A model generated the notes under the pieces. The model was not told where the DNA came from. It worked only from the letters and a program-made list of their open reading frames with translations, and did not search any database. The translations under genes and the position numbers were made by a program. A stretch of DNA of 14,532 bases from the NCBI GenBank assembly GCA_017941505.1, contig JAGAWH010000161.1, positions 1 through 14,532 on the forward strand. The letters run 5' to 3'. This document shows positions 7,203 to 14,295 of this stretch, piece after piece. The first letter of the stretch is position 1. Every line of letters starts with the position of its first letter. The DNA comes from Faecalicoccus sp. GTDB taxonomy: Bacteria; Bacillota_I; Bacilli_A; Erysipelotrichales; Erysipelotrichaceae.

Positions 7203-8060
7203 TTAAAGTACATTCATAAACAATTTCAATGCATCATAGTTATCATGGAATGCCAATAATCCCTGATTATATGCATTTTTATTGACCTTTGGATCCATTT
7301 CGTATGTGGAATTCAAACCCGGTTCCGGTTCAAACACAAAGGCTCTTCCTGATTTTTCTAACTCGGTTAAAAGCTGTCTTTGATTCTTGATTAGAACATC
7401 CCTTTCATCTAAGGCAGTAATAATTTGCGGATATTTACGGCAGCGGATATCATATAATTTCTTTTGATATAGACGCAGATCCGTTTCTTCTTCTCTTGAA
7501 GTTGCCAAAATCACAACTACCTTATCACAGCCATCTTCCATCGCCTTTTTGATAGGAATGATATCGCTGACACCGCCATCAAAATATTCGATCCCGTCAA
7601 TTTCAATCGGATCGTTGGCAGCCGGAATGGCGCAGGATGCCATTAAGATGCGGTAATCATCCTGTTTCATCTCCGTTTTATCAAAATAATGCGGTAATCC
7701 GGTTTCTGCTTCCGTCGCAATGATCTTCAATTCTGTAGGGCTTTCTATCAAAGCCTTATAGTCAATCGGATCGGTACCTGTCGAGTTGGACAAGGTCTCA
7801 TAGATATAGTGTAATCCAAACAACTCTCTGTTCTTTAGAAAGCTGGAAATCCCAAAGAATCCATTTTCGGTAATATGGGTCGTATAGAAACGAAGGTTTC
7901 TTCCTCTCTGTTTTCCTACAAAAGATACTAAATTTCCTGCTCCTGCAGACTGTCCGATACAATAATCAAATTCAATTCCATAATCTATAAACAAATCTAA
8001 GATGCCGGCACTGTAAGCGGATTTCATGCCGCCACCTTCTACAATTAATCCAATTTTCAT
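7203..8060 (-). CDS. Patatin-like phospholipase family protein
   Basis: A 285-residue serine acyl hydrolase of the patatin family (YjjU-like group), expected to cleave acyl esters of phospholipids or related lipids; the exact substrate is unknown. The oxyanion-hole glycine stretch EGGGMKSAYSAG is at residues 8-19, the nucleophile motif GQSAG at 36-40 (S38; the family's GxSxG), and the second catalytic residue is D161 in FDGGVSD. There is no signal peptide or obvious membrane segment, so it is probably cytosolic or membrane-peripheral. It starts 15 bases after the AIM24-like gene with a purine-rich ribosome binding site (GGGGAAGAAAGA) and ends just before a strong terminator, so the two form one transcript. 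Length and motifs are complete. Confidence 0.9.
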   Translation of the reverse strand: MKIGLIVEGGGMKSAYSAGILDLFIDYGIEFDYCIGQSAGAGNLVSFVGKQRGRNLRFYTTHITENGFFGISSFLKNRELFGLHYIYETLSNSTGTDPIDYKALIESPTELKIIATEAETGLPHYFDKTEMKQDDYRILMASCAIPAANDPIEIDGIEYFDGGVSDIIPIKKAMEDGCDKVVVILATSREEETDLRLYQKKLYDIRCRKYPQIITALDERDVLIKNQRQLLTELEKSGRAFVFEPEPGLNSTYEMDPKVNKNAYNQGLLAFHDNYDALKLFMNVL

Positions 8061-8075
8061 TCTTTCTTCCCCTTT

Positions 8076-8882
8076 TTATTGTTGATCTGCCGGACCCGGC
8101 ATAGAGATGTGTTTACCCGGCTGGAATTTTACCGGTGCTACTAAGATCTTACCGGTGCCGCGATATACATTGACAAGACCTTCACCCGATACGGCGGAAC
8201 CGACAAGCGTCTTACCGGAGCGCTCTACTGTAAAATCAAGCGACCCGCTCCAGGCCACAGCCATATTTCCATCAATTTTGACCTGGTCATCTTTTAAGCT
8301 GATCTCAATCAACTCTTGTGGCGGACATGGTGATTCCAAGGCAACAACACCGCCTCCCATCAATCCAAGATTAAAGAAGGAAGTATCACCTGCCACAGTC
8401 GAAGACAGATTGGTACGGGTTACTAATTTCTGTTTTAAATCCGATTCACAGGCTAAAAATGATCCATTATCGAGTACTACGGATTGATTCCAATCATCCA
8501 CATCAATCAAAATAATATATTTATAGGTCGGCTCTAAGATCACGATTCCATTTCCTACATATTCCGGCTTAATGGCAGATTCTTTTGTCATCTTACCGCG
8601 AAGTGCCTTACCGATCAGATCACCGGCACCTTTAATACCGGTTGTTGCCTGCGCATTACCAATCATCATCTGCATCGAACCTTCCTGAATGGTTACCGGA
8701 GATTTCGATAAATCACAGATGATCTGACGCTTATGAATATTCATCATCGATGAAAAATAAGCTTCCTGGGCACGGAAAGGTGCAACGCTCATATCTTTAT
8801 CATATTCAATAACAGTAAATGCACCTAAGGCATCTACTACTTTAACATTCGAGTTATCGGTTAAATTTTTTACTGAAAACAT
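8076..8882 (-). CDS. AIM24 family (TIGR00266-like) protein
   Basis: A 268-residue protein of the AIM24 (formerly DUF124) family, named after a mitochondrial protein; bacterial members have no firmly established function. The family signs are the Gly-rich beta-strand pattern, IQEGSMQMMIGN, the stretch GDLIGKALRGKMTKESA, the central FFNLGLMGGGVVALESPCPP, and a C-terminal SGEGLVNVYRGTGKILVAPV. These build the double beta-roll of the fold. There is no signal peptide and no enzyme motif. AAAGGAG at 8889-8895 sets the start at ATG 8882. Its own promoter overlaps the end of the PcrA-type gene, and it is co-transcribed with the patatin-like lipase, which hints at a membrane or lipid role, an inference from context only. 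Confidence 0.88.
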   Translation of the reverse strand: MFSVKNLTDNSNVKVVDALGAFTVIEYDKDMSVAPFRAQEAYFSSMMNIHKRQIICDLSKSPVTIQEGSMQMMIGNAQATTGIKGAGDLIGKALRGKMTKESAIKPEYVGNGIVILEPTYKYIILIDVDDWNQSVVLDNGSFLACESDLKQKLVTRTNLSSTVAGDTSFFNLGLMGGGVVALESPCPPQELIEISLKDDQVKIDGNMAVAWSGSLDFTVERSGKTLVGSAVSGEGLVNVYRGTGKILVAPVKFQPGKHISMPGPADQQ

Positions 8883-8902
8883 AAAAGGCTCCTTTCCCTA
8901 CC

Positions 8903-8911
8903 ATCATAACA
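8903..8911 (-). promoter_or_regulatory. Extended -10 promoter of the AIM24-patatin operon
   Basis: On the minus strand TGT followed by TATGAT (8903-8908) forms an extended -10. The -35 region is poor. Predicted transcription start near 8896 leaves a leader of about 14 bases with the AAAGGAG site at its beginning. The element lies just beside the pcrA stop codon. Confidence 0.45.
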
Positions 8912-8915
8912 TAAA

Positions 8916-11078
8916 TTAACTAAAGTATGTCTGTTCATCCAATAGTTCTAACTTTGCCTTAAAAGATAAAATACGTGGTGTATCCATATCATCAAATTGA
9001 ATGATATGAGCACCCTTTTTGGCATCTACATCAATAATGGTTCCCTTGCCAAATACTTTGTGTTTCACTCTCTGTCCGATTGTTAAAAGATGTTTTTCAA
9101 TTTCATCTTCAAAGTGTAAATTCATCGATTGAATATACGCTCTGGTATCTTCAATTAACTGTTCATCCGGGTTTTCCGTATATTCTAATAATCCCGGTTC
9201 AATATCTAAAAGAAAACGGGATGGATATTTATTGGTTGAATCAAAGTTTCTTCCTGCCGCTTCACTTAAGTACAAGCGCCTTTGGGCTCTTGTCATGGCC
9301 ACAAAGGCCAGTCTTCTTTCTTCTTCCATCGCCTTACGGGTACGAATCTTCCGGGATGGAAAGATACCTTCATTCATCTCACATAAGAAGACATATTCAA
9401 ATTCAAGTCCTTTTGAGGCATGAACGGTCATCATCTTGACCTTATCTCTTTTATCTTCTAAATCGTTATTGGTATACATGGCAACATGATTTAAATAATC
9501 TTCAATGGCTGCCTCTTCCCCACAGCTTGTTTCATACTCCAATACCGATTGTTTCAATTCTGCCAGATTATCTAAACGCTCCTGGGAACCTTCGGTTCTT
9601 AACATTTTTTCATAGCCGCTCTTATCTAAAATATCCGATAAAACTTCACTGATTCTTTCATCGTGGCAATGGTCAGAGAAATTCTCTACCAGATCAATAA
9701 AGCTTCTGGCACCGGTTCCTTTAAAGATATCGTTATCAATATTCTTTTGAAGACACTGGTATAAAGTATCTCCGGTTTCTTCTGCCTTCTGGCGAAGAAA
9801 GGTAATCCGCTTAATTCCTAAATTACGCTTTGGTTCATTGACAATACGCATAAAGGATAAATCATCCTTAAATACGATCATCCTAAGCCAGCATAAGGCA
9901 TCTTTAATCTCCTTGCGGTCAAAGAACTGCACCCCGCTGTAGATGGTATAAGGAATCTTTTCCTTACGGAATACTTCTTCTAAGCTTCTTGTCACATAAT
10001 GAGCCCGATATAAAATCGTGATATCTTTATAGTCCAATCCATCATTCTTTAACTTCTGAATTTGAGAGGCAATCCATTCTGCCTCTAAGGCAGCACTTCT
10101 TGCGTGATGGCATAATACAGATTCTCCATCAGGAAGTGTAGGTATTAAATCTTTTTTAATACGGTAGGTATTTTTATCAATCAAAGAATTGACCGCATTG
10201 AGAATCTGTGGTGTAGAACGGTAATTCTTTGTCATCATAATGGTTTTGACATTCGGGAAACGAGAGTCAAATTCCATTAAATATTTCACATCGGCCCCTC
10301 TCCATGTATAGATGGTCTGGTCCGGGTCTCCTACGATAAATAAATTTTTATGATAAGCACATAATACTTCCATCAGCTGGTATTGAAGGTCATCGATATC
10401 CTGGAATTCATCGATCATGATATATTCCAAACGCTTCTGCCATTTTAGACGGATGTCTTCATTCTGTTCAAAGATATATAAAGAGAATTTAATTAAGTCG
10501 TTATAATCCAGTCCGAAACATTTCTTTTCCTGATATAGATATCCATAGAAAATGATGTCATCCACATCGATGGCCTTCTCATATTTTTTATGTAAAGTAT
10601 CTAAGGACATCGTAATCATATCTAAATAATAATCCGGTTCTTTAAACAACTTTTTAATTTCAATCATGTCTCTTGCCGCAGAGAAAGTCATATCCCGTAA
10701 AGTTAAATTTCTTTCTTCATAGATAATCTTTAGTAGAGAGTCAATATCCGAATTATCAAGCACGATAAAGCTCTTGGGATATTGCACGGCATGACTGTCT
10801 TCCTGGAGAATATTGACACAGAAGCCATGAAAGGTATTGATATAACCGGTATCGTTATCGCCGGTTAAATTATGAATTCTCTGGCGCATCTCATTGGCAG
10901 ATTTATTGGTGAATGTGACACAGAGAATGTTACCGGGCATAATACCTAATTCATTCACTAAATAGGCAAACCGATAGGATAGTGCTCTTGTCTTACCGGA
11001 GCCGGCTCCGGCAATCACACGCACAAATCCTTCGGTGGATTCGACTGCTTCAAGTTGTGCTTCATTTAATCGTTCCAT
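8916..11078 (-). CDS. pcrA: PcrA/UvrD-type ATP-dependent 3'-5' DNA helicase
   Basis: A superfamily 1A helicase of 720 residues, close to the usual PcrA length. It unwinds DNA 3' to 5' in repair, replication restart and removal of recombinase filaments. Motif I is AGAGSGKT (23-30), motif Ia CVTFTNKSANEM, motif II DEFQD (223-227), motif III GDPDQTIYTWRGA, then NYRST, TVHASKGLEFEYVF and the motif VI region EERRLAFVAMTRAQRRLYL. The C-terminal ~50 residues (VKHKVFGKGTI...) are the Tudor-like domain that in PcrA contacts RNA polymerase. Its AAGGAG site overlaps the stop codon of the Y-family polymerase gene and the gap is 14 bases, so the two are one operon. It is either the housekeeping pcrA or a damage-induced paralogue; the sequence alone does not decide. 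Confidence 0.92.
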   Translation of the reverse strand: MERLNEAQLEAVESTEGFVRVIAGAGSGKTRALSYRFAYLVNELGIMPGNILCVTFTNKSANEMRQRIHNLTGDNDTGYINTFHGFCVNILQEDSHAVQYPKSFIVLDNSDIDSLLKIIYEERNLTLRDMTFSAARDMIEIKKLFKEPDYYLDMITMSLDTLHKKYEKAIDVDDIIFYGYLYQEKKCFGLDYNDLIKFSLYIFEQNEDIRLKWQKRLEYIMIDEFQDIDDLQYQLMEVLCAYHKNLFIVGDPDQTIYTWRGADVKYLMEFDSRFPNVKTIMMTKNYRSTPQILNAVNSLIDKNTYRIKKDLIPTLPDGESVLCHHARSAALEAEWIASQIQKLKNDGLDYKDITILYRAHYVTRSLEEVFRKEKIPYTIYSGVQFFDRKEIKDALCWLRMIVFKDDLSFMRIVNEPKRNLGIKRITFLRQKAEETGDTLYQCLQKNIDNDIFKGTGARSFIDLVENFSDHCHDERISEVLSDILDKSGYEKMLRTEGSQERLDNLAELKQSVLEYETSCGEEAAIEDYLNHVAMYTNNDLEDKRDKVKMMTVHASKGLEFEYVFLCEMNEGIFPSRKIRTRKAMEEERRLAFVAMTRAQRRLYLSEAAGRNFDSTNKYPSRFLLDIEPGLLEYTENPDEQLIEDTRAYIQSMNLHFEDEIEKHLLTIGQRVKHKVFGKGTIIDVDAKKGAHIIQFDDMDTPRILSFKAKLELLDEQTYFS

Positions 11079-11092
11079 ATGATTCTCCTTTC

Positions 11093-12352
11093 TTACTCGG
11101 CATTGTGTCCGCCAATCAATTCATTTCGTTTGATCGTCGTTGATTTTTCTAATAGATTCATTCCTTTAAATATGGCACTTTTACCATATTTATCGCGTAT
11201 TTGAACTAGTGTTTCACCTAATTTTTTTTCTTGCTCCAAGGCTTCGATATCGGTAAATAAATCATAGGTTTCATAGATTTCATCCAAGACACCGCCAAAT
11301 GATATCGCAATGGTTCGAATCGGATAATGACGGTTGGTGGTCTTTTCAAATAACTGTACAAATTCATGTAAGAAAATACGGTACGAATTGGTACGGGTAG
11401 TCAGGGTACGTGAACCGCCGGTGGATGGAATCACATTTTTTGAGTATCCGATAAAAAGTGAAATATGATTGCTGACAAGGTGTTTGCCCACCATATCCAG
11501 TACTTTAAGTTCTACCATTTCCTTGACTACATTTAAGGCATCCATATAATCATAATCTTCAAATAATACCTGAGAGTGAGATATCGAATTATTCTTAGGA
11601 CGATAATTATGAATATCTTCAATGGTGATTGGTTCCAATCCCCATGCATGATCAATCAGATATTTTGCGGTAATCCCAAATTCCTTATATAAGATATCTT
11701 CATCCATATGTGCAATTCCGTACATATCATAGACATCGTATTTGGCCAGTCTTTTGGCGGTACCATTACCAATCTGCCAGAAGTCCGTTAGTGGTTTATA
11801 TTGCCATAAAAGCTCTTTATAAAGCTCTTCGGTTAATATTCCCATATTGTCTTTGGTATGTTTCGATATGATATCTAAAGCCACTTTGGCAAGATACATA
11901 TTGGTACCGATTCCCGCCGTTGCGGTAATACCCGTTGTCTTAAAGACATCATCCATAATCATTCTTGCGATTTGTCTGGCACTCATATTATACAGCCGTA
12001 AATAGGATGTGATATCTAAAAATGCTTCATCCACAGAATATACATGAATATCTTCCTTGGCGATGTATTTTAGATAAATCGAATAGATATTGGCAGAATA
12101 TTCCATATATAATTTCATTCTTGGGATAGCGGTAATATATTTAATATTCTTTGGTATTTCATAAATTCGGCATCGATTCTTCACACCCTGCGCTTTTAAA
12201 GCCGGTGTTACCGCAAGACACAAGGCCCCATTTCCCCTGGATGGGTCCGCTACCACCAGATTGGTTGTAAAGGGATCCAAATGTCTTTCAGAACACTCAA
12301 CGGATGCGTAGAAGGTTTTTAAGTCGATACAGAGATATACTTTCTTAATCAT
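11093..12352 (-). CDS. Y-family translesion DNA polymerase (UmuC/UvrX type)
   Basis: A 419-residue error-prone polymerase that copies across damaged bases. Catalytic acidic residues are D10 (YLCIDLKTFYASVEC) and D108, E109 (YSVDEAF). The palm motif ATAGIGTNMYLAKVA and a helix-hairpin-helix-like region (FWQIGNGTAKRLAKYDVYDM) follow, then the little-finger domain with NNSISHSQVL. VCS-like details and LRLYNMSARQIARMI place it nearer the UmuC/UvrX branch carried by Gram-positive chromosomes and mobile elements than to DinB. No beta-clamp motif was identified with certainty. ATG 12352 has no proper ribosome binding site and lies exactly six bases after TATAAT, so the mRNA may be leaderless. It is divergent from a self-cleaving repressor and followed by a PcrA-type helicase in the same operon, which suggests DNA-damage induction. 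Confidence 0.9.
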   Translation of the reverse strand: MIKKVYLCIDLKTFYASVECSERHLDPFTTNLVVADPSRGNGALCLAVTPALKAQGVKNRCRIYEIPKNIKYITAIPRMKLYMEYSANIYSIYLKYIAKEDIHVYSVDEAFLDITSYLRLYNMSARQIARMIMDDVFKTTGITATAGIGTNMYLAKVALDIISKHTKDNMGILTEELYKELLWQYKPLTDFWQIGNGTAKRLAKYDVYDMYGIAHMDEDILYKEFGITAKYLIDHAWGLEPITIEDIHNYRPKNNSISHSQVLFEDYDYMDALNVVKEMVELKVLDMVGKHLVSNHISLFIGYSKNVIPSTGGSRTLTTRTNSYRIFLHEFVQLFEKTTNRHYPIRTIAISFGGVLDEIYETYDLFTDIEALEQEKKLGETLVQIRDKYGKSAIFKGMNLLEKSTTIKRNELIGGHNAE

Positions 12353-12358
12353 ATTCCC

Positions 12359-12387
12359 ATTATAATTTCATTTGTTGCATAAAACAA
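12359..12387 (-). promoter_or_regulatory. Promoter of the polymerase-helicase operon (leaderless geometry)
   Basis: On the minus strand TTGTTT (12382-12387) is 17 bases from consensus TATAAT (12359-12364). Only GGGAAT separates TATAAT from the ATG at 12352, so predicted +1 is the A of the start codon. The -35 sits inside the GTTGC palindrome, so a bound repressor would exclude RNA polymerase. Confidence 0.72.
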
Positions 12388-12429
12388 TGTTTTCGCAACT
12401 TTTAAAAAGATAAAGTCCATTTTGTTGCA
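12374..12429. promoter_or_regulatory. Operator region with three GTTGC boxes
   Basis: GTTGCA at 12374-12379 and its inverted partner TCGCAAC at 12393-12399 form an imperfect palindrome (arms GTTGC-TAAAAC and GTTTTC-GCAAC) over the polymerase -35. A third box GTTGCA at 12424-12429 overlaps the repressor's own -35. The two direct boxes share the longer context CATTT(T)GTTGCA. The arrangement fits binding by the divergent LexA/HdiR-like repressor with autoregulation; binding itself is inferred. Confidence 0.65.
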
Positions 12430-12453
12430 GAAGTGATTAAAGGAATATATAAT
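12425..12453 (+). promoter_or_regulatory. Promoter of the LexA/HdiR-like repressor gene (leaderless geometry)
   Basis: TTGCAG (12425-12430) is 17 bases from consensus TATAAT (12448-12453). Six bases (TTAGAT) separate TATAAT from ATG 12460, placing the predicted transcription start on the start codon, as in the mirror-image polymerase promoter. Confidence 0.65.
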
Positions 12454-12459
12454 TTAGAT

Positions 12460-13053
12460 ATGACATTAAAAGATTTATTATTGGAGTATAAAAAAAGAAC
12501 TGGCTGTAACAACGATGATATTGCCAAGGCAGTCGGTGTTAATAAATCCACAGTTTCAAGATGGATGAAGGATGATGTCAAAACCCCGCAATCCAATATT
12601 CTTGAAAAGCTTTCTTCTTTATTACAGGTGGATGTAGAATCTTTGATTGGAAAATCAAAGCGATATGAAAAGCCAATCTTAGGTATTGTCAAAGCAGGAT
12701 ATGGTTTATTTGCCGCAGAGAATATCGAAGGATATATTCCGGTATCCAAGGAAGATTATTACCGCGGTGATTATTTTCTAAGGGTCAGCGGTGATTCCAT
12801 GAACGGGGCTCATATCTTTGATGGGGATTTGATCTATGTGGAAACCTGTGAAGATCTTCCTTCCGGAAAGATTGGAGTAATTCTCATTGAAAATGAAGAG
12901 GTAACAGTAAAACGAATTATCCGTAAGAATAATCTTTTAATATTAGAGGCAGCCAACCCACAGGTTGAAACCCGCTATTTTACACAAGAAGAGGTAGAAA
13001 CTCTTCCGGTAAAGATTATCGGTAAGGTATTATATTCAAGATGCGATTATTAG
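12460..13053 (+). CDS. LexA/HdiR-like self-cleaving repressor (XRE HTH plus S24 peptidase)
   Basis: A 197-residue transcription repressor. Residues ~1-55 are an XRE-type helix-turn-helix (NNDDIAKAVGVNKSTVSRWM). The C-terminal S24/LexA-type domain has the self-cleavage site Ala79-Gly80 (GIVKAGYG), the nucleophile Ser113 in SGDSMN and the general base Lys151 in EVTVKRI. Such proteins are cut when RecA filaments form on damaged DNA and so release their targets. The HTH is XRE, not the winged helix of LexA, so it resembles HdiR or phage CI rather than the housekeeping LexA. I choose ATG 12460 over GTG 12433, since the latter has no ribosome binding site and would put the consensus TATAAT inside the reading frame. 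It is divergent from the Y-family polymerase and has its own terminator. All catalytic residues are present. Confidence 0.9.
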   Translation: MTLKDLLLEYKKRTGCNNDDIAKAVGVNKSTVSRWMKDDVKTPQSNILEKLSSLLQVDVESLIGKSKRYEKPILGIVKAGYGLFAAENIEGYIPVSKEDYYRGDYFLRVSGDSMNGAHIFDGDLIYVETCEDLPSGKIGVILIENEEVTVKRIIRKNNLLILEAANPQVETRYFTQEEVETLPVKIIGKVLYSRCDY

Positions 13054-13080
13054 CTTTCCCTTTTAGAGAAAGCTTTTTTT
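13052..13080 (+). terminator. Terminator of the repressor gene
   Basis: AGCTTTC (13052-13058) pairs with GAAAGCT (13068-13074) around a nine-base loop, followed by a run of seven T ending at 13080. The stem starts within the stop codon. Confidence 0.8.
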
Positions 13081-13126
13081 CTTAGTAAATAAGCATAATA
13101 ATTAAACATCCCTAAATTATCCTTTC

Positions 13127-13163
13127 AAAAAAGAAATACAGCGTACTTATTTGTACGCTGTAT
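13127..13163 (-). terminator. Terminator of the small unknown gene
   Basis: A perfect 11-base stem (ATACAGCGTAC at 13136-13146, complement at 13153-13163) with a six-base loop; on the minus strand it is followed by UUUCUUUUUUG. It lies about 37 bases after the stop codon of the 74-residue gene. Confidence 0.85.
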
Positions 13164-13199
13164 CTTCTGCCTTCTTCAGACTATTTAAAAATCAATTGC

Positions 13200-13424
13200 C
13201 TATCCTGGTAAAACCGTAGTAATCAACATTTTAGTGTCAGGATCGCTCTTCAACAATTTTTTAGCTGCATCAATAGCTGCCTGATCATTTGGTGCGTCAT
13301 GAGTATAGATTAACTGCATACCCATCTTGCCAGTTTCTTTAAAGTTTACTCCATTAACATTCTGTCCGTCGAACTTGTTGTGGATGATATTTAATTTTGT
13401 GCATCCAATTTTAACTTTTCCCAT
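13200..13424 (-). CDS. Small conserved-looking protein of unknown function (74 residues)
   Basis: I do not recognise this protein. It is small and soluble-looking, with no signal peptide or membrane segment. The order of likely elements is a beta strand (KVKIGCTKLNIIH), an Asn/Gly-rich turn region, a second strand (GMQLIYTHD), a helix (NDQAAIDAAKKLLKSD) and a last strand (TKMLITTVLPG), suggesting a compact alpha/beta fold. One cysteine (C8) and three histidines (near 15 and 42) give no obvious metal site. That it is a real gene is supported by an excellent AAAGGAG site before ATG 13424, a plausible promoter and a perfect terminator. It is monocistronic and divergent from thrH. The strong signals suggest good expression; function is open. 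Confidence 0.72.
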   Translation of the reverse strand: MGKVKIGCTKLNIIHNKFDGQNVNGVNFKETGKMGMQLIYTHDAPNDQAAIDAAKKLLKSDPDTKMLITTVLPG

Positions 13425-13463
13425 AGTAATCTCCTTTCACTGTTTAAGTGTTTTCCTAGTTTC

Positions 13464-13491
13464 ATTCTACAACATTGTATTTTAAAAACAA
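13464..13491 (-). promoter_or_regulatory. Promoter of the small unknown gene
   Basis: On the minus strand TTGTTT (13486-13491) lies 16 bases from TAGAAT (13464-13469), about 40 bases before the start codon. AT-rich sequence separates it from the divergent thrH promoter. Confidence 0.5.
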
Positions 13492-13533
13492 ATATAAAAA
13501 TCTCAAACTATTTTCGTTTTGGCGATTTTTAGA

Positions 13534-13539
13534 TATAAT
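13534..13539 (+). promoter_or_regulatory. -10 box of the thrH promoter
   Basis: A consensus TATAAT lies 26 bases before the thrH start codon. The -35 at 17-base spacing (TTTTCG) is weak. Confidence 0.5.
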
Positions 13540-13565
13540 GATTAACGACACTAGGAGGAACCAAT

Positions 13566-14168
13566 ATGAATATTGTCTGTTTAGATATGGAAGGCGTTTT
13601 AGTTCCTGAAATATGGATTGCGTTTTCCGAAGCCAGCGGCATCCCTGAACTTCGCCGTACAACCCGTGATGAACCGGATTATGATAAATTAATGCATTAT
13701 CGCATGGATATCTTAAAAGAACATGGTTTAAAACTAAAAGATGTTCAAAATACTATTGCGACAATTGATCCATTACCTGGAGCAAAAGAATTCTTGGATG
13801 AATTACGTACACTTACACAGGTTATCATTCTTTCCGATACCTTTACACAGTTTGCCAGCCCGCTCATGAAAAAATTAGACTGGCCTACTATTTTCTGTAA
13901 TACTCTTATCATTGATGATGAAGATAATATCGTTGGTTATAAATTACGTACAGAAAACACAAAGCTAACTACTGTTAAAGCACTCCAGTCAATTGGTTAT
14001 GATACAATCGCAGCAGGCGACAGCTTTAATGATTTAGCTATGATCAAAGCATCCAAGGCAGGTTTCTTATTCAAGAGTACTCCATCTATTATTGAAGCGA
14101 ATCCTGATACTCCTGCATTTGAGACTTTTGATGAATTATTAGAAGCTATCAAAAAAGAATTAGACTAA
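13566..14168 (+). CDS. thrH: Phosphoserine phosphatase / homoserine phosphotransferase, ThrH type
   Basis: A 200-residue cytoplasmic HAD-superfamily enzyme. In Pseudomonas ThrH hydrolyses phosphoserine and can transfer its phosphate to homoserine, linking serine and threonine synthesis. Motif I is the ThrH-specific DMEG (D7 nucleophile, E9 in place of the usual second Asp), followed by VLVPEIWIAFSEASGI, which closely follows the family. Motif II is ILSDTF, and motif IV is AAGDSFNDLAM with the metal-binding Asp residues. Length is normal and the C-terminus complete. TAGGAGG sits six to seven bases before ATG 13566. It is monocistronic with its own -10 box and terminator, divergent from a small unknown gene. 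Without other amino-acid genes nearby, its physiological role here (serine supply or phosphoserine scavenging) is not settled. Confidence 0.92.
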   Translation: MNIVCLDMEGVLVPEIWIAFSEASGIPELRRTTRDEPDYDKLMHYRMDILKEHGLKLKDVQNTIATIDPLPGAKEFLDELRTLTQVIILSDTFTQFASPLMKKLDWPTIFCNTLIIDDEDNIVGYKLRTENTKLTTVKALQSIGYDTIAAGDSFNDLAMIKASKAGFLFKSTPSIIEANPDTPAFETFDELLEAIKKELD

Positions 14169-14171
14169 AAT

Positions 14172-14200
14172 ACGAGGCTAAAACAGCCTCGTTATTTTTT
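14172..14200 (+). terminator. Terminator of thrH
   Basis: ACGAGGCT (14172-14179) pairs with AGCCTCGT (14185-14192) around a five-base loop, followed by TATTTTTT to 14200. It ends four bases after the thrH stop region. The next 95 bases up to the CRISPR array hold nothing I can identify. Confidence 0.88.
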
Positions 14201-14295
14201 ATCTGTTAGTTATCTGGTAGTACTGGACCGGCAAATGAAAAGAATTATTCACTCACATCCATCTCCTTTGTCAAAATTTGTTGATTTTGAACAGC

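Noticed and set aside
9080..9439. Plus-strand open frames opposite the pcrA 3' part
   Set aside because: They are antisense shadows of conserved helicase motifs, with no start signals.
12353..12459. Canonical Gram-positive LexA box in the divergent region
   Set aside because: No GAAC-N4-GTTC-type palindrome is present; the visible repeat is GTTGC-based.
12402..12749. Minus-strand open frame of 115 codons across the repressor gene start
   Set aside because: It is a shadow of the HTH-coding region and covers the operator; no ribosome binding site and no recognisable domain.
14201..14295. Possible CRISPR leader or tracrRNA between thrH and the array
   Set aside because: No anti-repeat complementary to the repeat is seen, and repeat decay places the leader at the other end.
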